Below are positions 55,051 to 64,000 of a stretch of 64,000 nt of DNA, one piece after another. The notes below the pieces were generated by a model. That model was given only the letters and a program-made list of their open reading frames with translations, did no database searches and was not told the origin of the DNA. The stretch is from NCBI GenBank assembly GCA_032164245.1, contig JAVMKO010000001.1, positions 250,737,644 to 250,801,643 of the forward strand, given 5' to 3'. How positions within the stretch are numbered: the first letter of the stretch is position 1; each line of letters opens with the position of its first letter. Made by a program: the position numbers and the translations under genes. This DNA comes from Sternotherus odoratus (taxonomy: Eukaryota > Chordata > Testudines > Kinosternidae).

Positions 55051-57411
55051 CACATGTGTCAAACTCAAGGCCCGCGGGCCACATCCGGCCCGCCATACAA
55101 TTATATCCAGCCCGCGAAATCGTTTTATATATCTGTTTTTAATGGCCCTGTGATATGACGCCCCAATAACACACACTACAAATCCCATGATGCAGTGCAA
55201 TTGCCGCCAACGGCAAGCCGCGGTTCAAGTTCGCGGTCTGTTGATGTATACAACGCTAATATCAAATCAAAGCTAGACCCCAACAATGGCCAAGAGAAAA
55301 ATTGATTCTGAAAACCGAGGCTTTCAAAGCCGGTGGGAGAATGAGTATATGTTTACTGAAATTGCAGGTAAACCAGTGTGTCTCCTTTGCGGGAGTAATG
55401 TTGCTGTAATGAAGGAGTATAACCTAAGACGGCACTACGAGACGAAACATGAGAACAAATTCAAAAACCTGAGCGCAGGACAGAAGCTACAAAAGGTAGA
55501 GGAGTTGAAGAAGAATTTGACATCCCAGCAGACGTTTTTCACCAAAGCAAAATCACAAAGTGAAGCTGCTGTGAAAGCAAATTTCATTGTGGCCGAAGAG
55601 ATCGCCAAATCAGGACGGCCGTTTACCGAGGGGGAATTCGTAAAGAATTGTATGATGAAAGTGTGCGACGTCCTTTGTCCAGATAAAACGCGAGCGTTTG
55701 CAAATGTAAGCCTCAGCAGAAACACTGTTGCTAATCGGGTTTGTGAGATGGCGACTGATTTGAAAACACAGTTGATTGAAAGAGCAAAAGATTTTGTTGC
55801 ATACTCCCTTGCCGTGGATGAAACTACTGACGCGACTGACACTGCACAGCTGGCGATATTTATCCGTGGTGTGGATTCCAATTTGTGCGTAACAGAGGAA
55901 ATACTGGACATTAAATCGATGCACGGGACAACGAAAGGAGAAGACATCTTTGGAAATGTATTTCAAAGTGTAACCGACATGAAACTGCCGTGGGAAAAAC
56001 TCGTTGGACTTACAACAGATGGCGCACCTGCTATGTGTGGTGAAAAAAATGGACTGGTGGGAAGGATGCGCTCAAAGATGCGGGAGGAGAACTGTGCCGG
56101 TGAGTTGACAGTGTATCACTGCATCATACACCAGGAATCGCTGAGTGCTAAAGTCCTAAAAATGGATCATGTGATGAACACTGTAACACAAACCGTCAAC
56201 TTTATCAGAGCCCACGGTTTAAATCACCGCCAATTCCAGTCTTTTCTGCGGGAAATAGATAGCGAGTTTGGCGATATGCCATATCATACGGAGGTCCGGT
56301 GGCTAAGTCGGGGAAAAGTTCTCAAAAGACACTTTGAGCTGCAAGAGGAAATCTGCCAGTTCATGGACAGTAAGGGGAAAGACTGCACAGTTCTGCGGGA
56401 TGAAAAGTGGAAATGTGAGTTGGCGTTCCTGGCTGACATAACGTCGCATCTTAGCGCTTTAAACCTTCAACTCCAGGGACGGGAGCACATAATAACCGAT
56501 ATGCATGATGCAGTGAAGGCATTTCAAGTGAAGCTGCGTTTATGGGAGACACAAATGCACCAATGCAACTTGTCTCACTTTCCCTGTTGCCAAGTAATAC
56601 GGAACCAAGAAAGTGCCACAGTTTTCCCAAATGCCACCTTTGCTGAAAAACTCAGCGCGCTGCGCACTGAGTTCGCACGGCGCTTCAGTGACTTTGAGGC
56701 ACAGAAAAGTAACTTCGAGCTGCTTCGCAACCCATTTGCAGTCGATGTGGAAACCGCACCTGTAGAAATGCAGATGGAGCTGATAGAACTGCAATGTAAC
56801 GGGACACTGAAGGCAAAGTACGACACTGCGGGGCCAGCACAGTTCACTCGCTTCATTCCTGAAGCGATGCCGCAGCTCCGCCAACATGCGGCTCGAATCC
56901 TGTCCATGTTTGGCAGCACATATCTGTGCGAGCAGCTGTTCTCTGTGATGAAAATTAACAAAACGTCACACAGGAGTCGCCTCACTGATGAACACCTGCA
57001 ATCGATCCTGAGAATCTTCACAACACAGAACCTAACCCCAAACATAAACGAACTTGTTGCAAAGAAAAGACTCCAAGTATCAGGCTCTGACTAAATAGGA
57101 CAAGAAAATGGAATGTTATGATTTGTTATGATTATACTTTTGCTTTAAATTCAATTTTTTATTTATATTTTCAGATTTTTTAATATTCCAGCATGTACAG
57201 ATTTTGAATGTATTGTATTGACAGGATATTTTTTTATGAAGAGCAAAATATTTTAAGTTGAAATGTATTTATTTTGGAATGATATCCTGTATTTTGGTTC
57301 ATATTAATGGTTAAAAAACATAAATATTTAGTCTGTTAAATAAATGGTTATACTGTTCGGCCCGCGAGTTTTGAGTTTTGGCCCCCTGTGCAATTGAGTT
57401 TGACACCCCTG
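55051..57411 (+). mobile_element. Full-length autonomous hAT transposon
   Basis: The left end CACATGTGTCAAACTC and the minus-strand right end CAGGGGTGTCAAACTC are terminal inverted repeats. A perfect 8-bp duplication GTATAGGC flanks both ends (55043-55050 and 57412-57419). Subterminal GGCCCGCGGGCC/GGCCCGC motifs lie near each end. The 2361-bp element carries one intact transposase gene. Confidence 0.95.
55286..57094 (+). CDS. hAT (Charlie-like, GTF2IRD2-type) transposase, intact
   Basis: This is a 602-codon uninterrupted frame. The enzyme excises and inserts hAT elements by a DDE mechanism. Residues 32-55 form a BED-like zinc finger (CLLC...RRHYETKH). The RNase H-like core has Asp178 (SLAVDETTD), Asp245 (LTTDGAPAM), the HCIIHQ motif (278-283) and Trp339 (EVRWLSRGKVL). 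The C-terminal hATC dimerisation region (about 535-580) contains the catalytic Glu549 in STYLCEQLFSVMK. It has the start ATG context CAACAATGG and AATAAA at 57339-57344, with no intron. Proteins of this type are often named GTF2IRD2-like, because that host gene captured a Charlie transposase. This is the transposon gene itself, not the host gene, as the 8-bp duplication shows. All expected catalytic residues are present. Confidence 0.95.
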   Translation: MAKRKIDSENRGFQSRWENEYMFTEIAGKPVCLLCGSNVAVMKEYNLRRHYETKHENKFKNLSAGQKLQKVEELKKNLTSQQTFFTKAKSQSEAAVKANFIVAEEIAKSGRPFTEGEFVKNCMMKVCDVLCPDKTRAFANVSLSRNTVANRVCEMATDLKTQLIERAKDFVAYSLAVDETTDATDTAQLAIFIRGVDSNLCVTEEILDIKSMHGTTKGEDIFGNVFQSVTDMKLPWEKLVGLTTDGAPAMCGEKNGLVGRMRSKMREENCAGELTVYHCIIHQESLSAKVLKMDHVMNTVTQTVNFIRAHGLNHRQFQSFLREIDSEFGDMPYHTEVRWLSRGKVLKRHFELQEEICQFMDSKGKDCTVLRDEKWKCELAFLADITSHLSALNLQLQGREHIITDMHDAVKAFQVKLRLWETQMHQCNLSHFPCCQVIRNQESATVFPNATFAEKLSALRTEFARRFSDFEAQKSNFELLRNPFAVDVETAPVEMQMELIELQCNGTLKAKYDTAGPAQFTRFIPEAMPQLRQHAARILSMFGSTYLCEQLFSVMKINKTSHRSRLTDEHLQSILRIFTTQNLTPNINELVAKKRLQVSGSD

Positions 57412-57419
57412 GTATAGGC

Positions 57420-57600
57420 AAAGCGCAGAAGGATGATCCAATGGTCTGCACACTAGCTTCAGACTTGAGTTCACTTCCCTGCTCTGCTATAGATTCCCTG
57501 TGTGACGGGCAAGTCACTTATGCCTGAATGCACAATGGATTTAGGTGCCTAAGTCCCAGTTTGAGAACCACTGCAATGCATAAAATTCCTGCTGAAACCC
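57420..57600 (+). mobile_element. MIR SINE
   Basis: 'atggtctgcacactagcttcagacttgagttcacttccctgctctgc' followed by 'ccctgtgtgacgggcaagtcactta' matches the body and core of a MIR element. The 3' portion fades. Confidence 0.6.
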
Positions 57601-57865
57601 TGTAGGCACCTATGGTTTTGGAGGGGTTTGGGGCAGTAAAATTCCCTAAGCACCTATGTTTCCGCTTCAGATCACATGCACTGCTGCCTCCCTGTGGGTA
57701 TCCACATGTCTATCTCCCCACTGAAGCCCCAGAGCGATTCACAAACAGTCAGCTGCCTAAGTCACAGAGCCTACCCTGTTGGCAGGCTTTCAGAGACCGC
57801 CTAGCAGCTCAGCCTCCGCCGAGGCATTCACACAAAACAGCTGAGGGAGGACAACCTTCCTCATG

Positions 57866-57928
57866 ACTCCTAGCCTAGTGGTTAGGGTATTCATGTGGGA
57901 GACAGTTGGTTCAAGTCCCTCCTCCATT
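57866..57928 (+). mobile_element. MIR-like SINE, 5' half (split)
   Basis: 'cctagtggttagggtattcatgtgggagacagttggttcaagtccctcc' is a tRNA-like head with B-box GGTTCAAGTCC. It stops at the duplicated CCTCCATT where an hAT MITE enters. The rest lies at 60863-61045. Confidence 0.65.
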
Positions 57929-58004
57929 TAGGGTGACTAGATGTCCTGATTTTATAGATGTCCTGATTTTACAGTCCCAATTTTTGGGTCTTTTTCTTAT
58001 ATAA

Positions 58005-58587
<583 letters not shown>

Positions 58588-58758
58588 CACCTCCCCCCTT
58601 AGCCTAGCTCCATCGGGCTGGCTCGGACCCCTCAATACTTCCCAATTAAATTTAATAGGGCCCTTGAACCCTTATTTCTCATTTCTTTCACCATAGCAGC
58701 ATGGTCATGAGGCTTCTGGGTGTCATGCCCGGCTGGGGCGGAGACCCCTACTGCCTTC

Positions 58759-59388
58759 TTATTTTCTGCTGGCACCCCTTTCACAGGCGCCGCCCGGGCA
58801 GGGGGTTGTGGTTCTTTGACCCCCTGCTTTTCGGGGGGGGAGCCTTGTCCACTCCTCGCACTGCAGGCAGTAGGGTGGAAATGACCATCCCTCTGCCTCA
58901 GTTTCCCCCAGGCTCTCACAGGGGCTCGGGGCTTCCTCTGTGGAGCTCACCTCCTGCTCTAGCCTCTGTTGTTCAGGGCTATCCAGGTCCTCCCCTTGGT
59001 CATTGGGTCGAGGCCCGCCCCTTCGCTCGGCCGAACCCCCCTTACGGGTTCTCACACCCGGTCTTGGGGCAGCCCGGGGCCTCGTACCTCCCACTGGGCC
59101 CCAGTCCCACCCAATGATTACGGGGCACGGCAACCCCGCTGGCACTCCGACCCACTTCCAACGGAATCGTCCGCCAATCTCTAGGGGGACCTGGGCCACC
59201 CGACAGGTCTTCCTGTCCCCATGGACACACTGCAGGTCCATAGTAGCCCCCAGGATCAGCCACTCGGGGCGGATCAACGCTCTCTGGACGAGCGTGTAGG
59301 GGGAGACTGAATCCACCACCCCCGGTTGGGACTTCCTCCCCACCTGCACCCGCAGGGTGGGTATCCCCTTACGCGGTTTCCGCCCCAA
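58759..59388 (-). pseudogene. Protease-like segment of the gypsy-type element
   Basis: Downstream of gag, in a different frame, is a retropepsin-like domain. A beta-strand opening (TLRVQVG) leads to the active-site region VVDSV (Asp codon 59313-59311), where the usual Asp-Ser/Thr-Gly has Val for Gly, and the CPVIIGWDW region corresponds to the second half. A Pro/Arg/Glu-rich tail then reaches the stop at 58759. There is no RT after it. With the altered active site it is probably inactive. Confidence 0.6.
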
Positions 59389-59389
59389 A

Positions 59390-60305
59390 CCTCAGTCCAC
59401 CCACACCAGTCAGTGTAGTCACACTCCATGGCTGGGCAGTCCCTCTTAATGTGCCCTGGCTTCCTGCACTGCCAGCAGGTAAGCCGGGCAGTTCTCTCTG
59501 GCGCCCCTCTGGACTCCCCATCAGTCCCTTTGCGTCTAGCTGGGGGGGAGTCCATGGGCCGACGCCCCAAATCCCGGACCCGTCGCGGTCGGTCTCCTCC
59601 CCGAGGTCCCTCTGCCTCCACGTACTCCTCAGTCAGGAGCACCGCAGACTCCACTGTCTCTGGCTGGTGCCTTCTGACCCAGGTGCGCACGGTCTCGGGG
59701 AGGCTGAGCAGAAACTGCTCCAATATCAGGGAGTCCATGATTTCCTCCCCAGACCGGGCCTCCGGCCTTAGCCAGCGCGTCGCCCAGTCTCTCAGCCTCT
59801 GGGCAAACGCCTGGGGCAGCACCGCCTGTGTCCAGCGGGCCGCCCGTAACTTCTGCCGGTATCTCTCCGGTGATAAACCGACCCGGTCCAAGATGGCCGC
59901 TCTCACAATGTCAAAGTCTCGGGCCTCTACAGTGCCCAGGGCCATATAGGCCACCTGGGCTTAGCCCACGAGGTACGGAGCAAGCCGGAGGGCCCAGGTG
60001 GTCCGCTCCCACCCGGCTGTGGTGGCTACCCTCTCAAAAGTCCCCAGGAAAGCATCGGGGTCATCCGCCGGGCTCATTTCGCAGAGTCCCCAGCCAGGCG
60101 GCCGCATGCCCTCTCCTGCCCCACGACTCACCAGCTGTTGTAGGAGAGTTGCCTGGGTCTTTGCTTTCTCCTTGATAAAGTCCTGCAGCGTCTTCTGCTG
60201 CTCAGCTTGAGCCTGCTGCATCTCCTGGTGGGTTTGCTGCAAGGCGTGCATGGCCTGCTGGGTCTGCTTCTGTTGCTCCACGAGCCACTGTAGGGTTCCC
60301 TCCAT
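59390..60305 (-). pseudogene. Gag of the gypsy-type element (SCAN-related), one in-frame stop
   Basis: Gag is the structural polyprotein packaging the element RNA. A Met at 60305 opens a Gln-rich coiled-coil N-terminus, then a region with DDPDAFLGTFERVA. A single TAA at 59963-59961 interrupts the frame. The same frame then continues through a SCAN-like capsid segment (RYRQKLRAARW, FAQRLRDWATRWLRPEA, LEQFLLSLPE) to one CCHC zinc knuckle (C-x2-C-x4-H-x4-C, about 59480-59437). Vertebrate SCAN domains are thought to descend from such gypsy capsids. The stop may be a mutation. I do not offer a repaired sequence. Confidence 0.75.
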
Positions 60306-60337
60306 CTCTGGGCCACTAGTTGTGTTGCTGGTGTAGC

Positions 60338-60356
60338 GATCCCACCTCTGACACCA
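60338..60356 (-). promoter_or_regulatory. Primer binding site (tRNA-Leu)
   Basis: The minus-strand sequence TGGTGTCAGAGGTGGGATC begins with the TGG complementary to a tRNA CCA end. It fits tRNA-Leu 3' ends with about one or two mismatches and sits two bases from the LTR. Confidence 0.7.
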
Positions 60357-60358
60357 CG

Positions 60359-60547
60359 TGTGACAGATCACCTTCTCACCCCTCTTCAAACACAGGCAGG
60401 AAACTCTTCTTTGGCTCCAAACAGTGCTCTTTATTTCACAGTGCAAGGCCCCACCACCAATATACACAGCTTTATGGTTCAGCTCTTCAGCTTACAGCTC
60501 TACAGCTTACAGTTCTACACAGCTCTATATAGTTCAGCTCTACACAC

Positions 60548-60591
<44 letters not shown>

Positions 60592-60799
60592 ACACTACCA
60601 TACCACCACCACTGGGCTTCCTGCCTGGCAGGCTTTTATCCCCCTGAGGAGGCTGCCAGGTGCAACCCATCCAGGCTGATTGCCCTGCAGCCCAGGTAGC
60701 TAATTAGCCTTCGCTGCAAGGGGAGGTTTGCAGGCTTCTGCTCCCTCTTAAAGGGCCCGCAGGGCTGGCTCAGGCACTCCTGGCCAGCACCCTGCCACA
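60359..60799 (-). repeat. 5' LTR of the gypsy-type element
   Basis: The 441-bp LTR has minus-strand GATAAAAG (60640-60633) and AATAAA (near 60431). At the position of the tetranucleotide array in the other LTR it has a (CT)n run (60548-60586) instead. Confidence 0.88.
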
Positions 60800-60862
60800 A
60801 TAGGCTCTTATTAACCCCCATCCTGATTTTTCACACTAGCTGTCAGTCACCCTACCTCCATT

Positions 60863-61045
60863 AGAGGGGGAGAAGAGGCTGATCTCTGTTCAGTTCAATA
60901 CCTAACTCCTTTTGTGCAGTCCTTAGTCTCTCTGTGTGACTCAATTCCGCCTCTGCAAAAGAGTAGTAATAGTACTTCCCTACCTCACAGGAACGTAGTG
61001 AAGAGAAATATATTACTGATTGTGAAGTGCTCTGCTACTATGGTA
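60863..61045 (+). mobile_element. MIR-like SINE, 3' half (split)
   Basis: It continues from 57928: 'gtccttagtctctctgtgtgac', 'gtagtaatagtacttccctacctcacagg' and 'tgaagtgctctgctactatgg' follow MIR order. Confidence 0.6.
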
Positions 61046-61756
61046 AGGGGGAGCAGGTAAGTACGATACAGGGATCTCCTGGGTCATGCGGCCTATCCCT
61101 CTGCCGCTGCCCAGATTGTTCCCTTCATTGTACATTGGGCAGGGGGGATAACTTCATGGAAAAGAGCTCTTACTGCTACACTTGTGTGAAATGCTGTTTG
61201 TACAGGAGTGGATATGTAGAAAGAACGGACACAAATGCCTGTGAGATGATATCATGAGTGACAAGAGTGTGTCAGTCAGGCTGTTGTCAATACTGCTGAC
61301 AGTGTTCCACAGCATTAGGGACAATGCGGCACACAATGGAACTCTACAGACCATAAAGCTGTCTGCACTGAACATCTGACTTTCCCTTTCTTCCATGAGG
61401 AATACATCTGCCAGTAAATGATGAATTTCATATGTTGGACCCCTTTATTCATTCCCCAGCTCAGGAGGACAGATGACTTGGTAGCCTTTATTTTTAAAGG
61501 GAGCTGCTATTTAAAGGATCTTACACATACTTAGTTTGGATATGAAATACAGATGAGCCTCTTTAATAGGGTCAGTATTTAGGCTCGGATCACATAATCC
61601 CTCCAAAATCTGGATGCTTATCTGTAGCCAATTCATAGTCTCTGAACCTCTTGTGAAACAGAGGGTTTAGGGAACAGGATCTCACCAGAGGTTTTGAGTA
61701 TCCCCATTTTCTGGTCAGACTAAAAGACCCCAGGATCAACACATCTTGCAGTTTTA
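61046..61756. other. Unassigned sequence
   Basis: No feature recognised. Confidence 0.4.
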
Positions 61757-61895
61757 AGATTAGCAGCCGTGTTAGTCTGTATCCATAAATAAAACGAGGA
61801 AGACTTTGTAGCACCTTAGAGACTAACCAGTTTATGTCAGCATAAGCTTTCGTGGGCTATAGCCCACTTCATCAGATGCATAGAATGGAACAGAA
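61757..61895 (+). repeat. Unclassified turtle interspersed repeat with GTGGGCTATAGCCCAC palindrome
   Basis: 'tagcagccgtgttagtctgtatcc', 'tagcaccttagagactaacc' and 'ataagctttcgtgggctatagcccacttcatcagatgca' repeat the order seen at 53189. The palindrome at 61851-61867 is perfect over 16 bp. Related sequence may continue to about 62100. Confidence 0.65.
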
Positions 61896-62594
61896 GTAAG
61901 ATGCATTTATACACACAGAAAGCAAAAAAAAGTTGTACATTAGCATACCAATTCTAAGAGGCTGTTAAATTTAAATGGGTCATTATGTGTAGGAGAAAAA
62001 AATACCTTTTGAAATGTATTTCTGTCAGGCAGGAGATAACACATATTGAAAGTAAATTAACAAGGGAAATGCAATCAATTAGTGTAATGAGAGAACCATT
62101 CACAAGTTCTATTAAGCCCTTGGTTTATTGTATCCATCTTGCAGTGTAGCTGCATTTCCAGTTCCTGCTGGAACCGGGATATAAAGACATGTGGCATAAC
62201 GAGGAGAGAAAGTGAATCAAAGGCTTTTCTAAACTTTGATGAAGTTCGGGTTCAGTTCAAGTGTTAGGTGAAGATTCACAGGCAGGAAGATGAGTTGTCT
62301 TATCCATACTACTTGTCCCATCCCTGGCTTGCAGTTTGAAGTGCTGCCACAAAGGTCTTTACTATAGGTTTGTAGACAAACCGAGTACAGTGCCTAGGCC
62401 ACTGCAAACAGATCAGGCCTCAGTAGGAAGGGTAATGGAGAGAGATCACCTAGTAAATGGAAGAAAGAAAGAACTGTGCTAGAGGGAAGAATAGATGCTC
62501 AGATACCTGGGTGGTGGGCATGACATAGGATAGAGTAATTATTCTCCAGAGAGAAGACAGTTTGAAACTATTCATTTCATATGTTGGTTACTTA
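61896..62594. other. Unassigned sequence
   Basis: No clear feature; possible decayed continuation of the preceding repeat. Confidence 0.4.
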
Positions 62595-63287
62595 GGGCTT
62601 GGTTACACTGGAAGCTTTATTGGTTTTGGTTATACCCACCTTCAGATACAGCTCCAGCGATAGCGCTCTAGCATGTCCACACTCACAGCCACAACCACAC
62701 TAGCGTGGCCACATTTGCGGCACTTTCAGCGGCAGAGGGAGTGGTGCATTATGGGCAGCTATCCAAGCATTCAGCTGAGTGCAACATGCTTTTCAAACAA
62801 GGGGGGCGAGGGGGAGTGTGTCGTGTGTATGTGGAGGGAGAGAGCGAGTGGATTTTTGGAGTGCTGAGATATGTCAGCAAACTGTCTTTAAAATGCAAAA
62901 CCTGCTACTCTTCTGCTTCTCAGTCACTCACAAGGTAAACATTTGCATTGTTGATTTGCCAAGTTACAGATAAGCTCTGAAAACATACTTCCCCATTCCT
63001 CCAGCTGAATTCAAAACAAAGGAAACAGAGGCTTAAATGGCTAAATAGCTTAGGGGCAGTTCCAGAGATCACTCAAAGCACAGTATTGTTACTACCCATT
63101 TACACTGGAGCTAAAGTGTAGCACCCAATATGCTACAGCTGTTAATCCTCTGGGAAGGGAGGATTATCAGTACCGGTATAACCATGGATTTATAGCGCTC
63201 TACATGGCTCGCCAGTCTGGATGGGTAGTGAGTTATTGCGCTCCTGGCAGCTTTATAGCACTATAAAGTGCCAGTGTAATCAAGACC
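62595..63287. mobile_element. Harbinger-type MITE
   Basis: The left end GGGCTTGGTTACACTGG and the minus-strand right end GGTCTTGATTACACTGG are inverted repeats with few mismatches. They are flanked by TTA and TCA, a one-mismatch 3-bp duplication as for Harbinger. Both halves contain 'atagcgctcta' (about 62660 and 63193). No transposase or Myb sequence. Confidence 0.6.
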
Positions 63288-64000
63288 TCAAGGTTTTGAT
63301 CCTGTTTGTTTAAAAAGGCTTATGTCCCTCACACGTGCCACCACCTTTTGCCAGAGTTGTGACAGCATCATTGCACCCTGCCTTGCAAGCACTAGGGGAT
63401 TATGCTGCAGTCATTCTTTCCTTTCTGACTTTCGTCTGCTTTGGCCTTTAAGAAATGTGTCAACACTTGTGTTAAGTGGGATTTAGTTAGATGCTTATTA
63501 CCAAAAAAAAAATCATTAAATGGTGTTGTTGCAGAACAGAACCTGTAATTTGGAAACGGTTCTAAAAACAGGGTATACATTTCCTACTAATGCCTGCTAT
63601 CCATGTCAGCCAAACAAAGCTCTTGTCTCCTTGACAACCAGGACACAGACAACAAGCCTTACCTGGTTCATCTTTGCCAGTGTGTCTCAGTTAGCTGTAG
63701 ATTTATGGGTGCCAGGCAGAATCATTCCTAACCCCAGAACATAATTCCTCTCTTTAATTCTCCCTCTGACAGGCATGAGACTCATTAAAGAAAAGATACT
63801 AAAACAATCAAGTTACTTGCTAGTGCTGTCCATGTCAGAGTAAACTTGTGCTTTCTGGCTGAAACATCTGTCAGGTGACTGATTACGCTTTCTATTTATA
63901 GGACTCCGAGATAAAGCTACTCCTGGCGTAGGTGGAGTTATGATATGCCATTTCTCGCATGCTACAAATGTTCCACCCATGTGCTCTAAGAGAGATGCTG
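63288..64000. other. Unassigned sequence
   Basis: No feature recognised to the end of the window. Confidence 0.4.

Noticed and set aside
55435..57045. Minus-strand ORFs of 115-170 codons
   Set aside because: They lie antisense to the hAT transposase and contain no recognisable motif.
55286..57094. Host gene GTF2IRD2
   Set aside because: The frame is a single uninterrupted transposase bounded by hAT terminal repeats and a perfect 8-bp duplication, and has no TFII-I repeats.

Overview
This window looks like vertebrate nuclear DNA from a hidden-necked (cryptodiran) turtle. The lineage call rests on the repeats. There is a tRNA-headed SINE with a CR1-derived tail, which is the tortoise Pol III/SINE or Cry type. 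Several CR1 LINE 3' ends carry chelonian-style sequence. Other families present are Harbinger, hAT and Ty3/gypsy elements, and one 5S rRNA pseudogene. No host protein-coding gene or exon could be recognised, so this is an intergenic or long intronic stretch whose readable content is almost entirely transposable elements (TEs).

Layout. 0.5-7 kb: an hAT-type fragment, a heavily decayed non-CR1 LINE (about 1.34-3.56 kb), and two small DNA-transposon relics. 7.1-12.8 kb: a nearly complete PIF/Harbinger element sitting inside a Cry SINE and itself split by a young CR1 insertion. 13-15.5 kb: a Tigger-like MITE, an hAT MITE and an antisense CR1. 15.5-25 kb: mostly unassigned sequence with MIR-like SINEs and an ERV-type solo LTR. 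25-28.7 kb: a second solo LTR, an hAT fragment and two antisense CR1 copies, one containing a third solo LTR. 28.7-39.8 kb: largely anonymous. 39.8-41.7 kb: a second, internally deleted Harbinger element. 42.5-43.2 kb: an L2/CR1-type reverse transcriptase fossil. 43-52 kb: anonymous, with pyrimidine-rich and G-rich tracts. 52-57.4 kb: a GC-rich hAT MITE, a 5S-like pseudogene and a full-length hAT element with an intact 602-codon transposase. 57.4-61 kb: a three-level nest, MIR-like SINE <- hAT MITE <- gag-only Ty3/gypsy retrotransposon. 61-64 kb: an unclassified turtle repeat and a Harbinger-type MITE.

The most notable system is the Harbinger element. Transposase (+) and a two-exon Myb/SANT DNA-binding gene (-) converge, with polyadenylation signals only 26 bp apart. 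Inside the Myb intron, on the opposite strand, lies a third 96-codon ORF with its own polyA signal. A remnant of the same third ORF occupies the same relative place in the second Harbinger element, which suggests it is an inherited component of the family and not a chance ORF.

The hAT element at 55.05-57.41 kb (perfect 8-bp target duplication, intact transposase) looks the youngest autonomous element. All boundaries were placed by eye; family names come from recognisable motifs, not from database searches.
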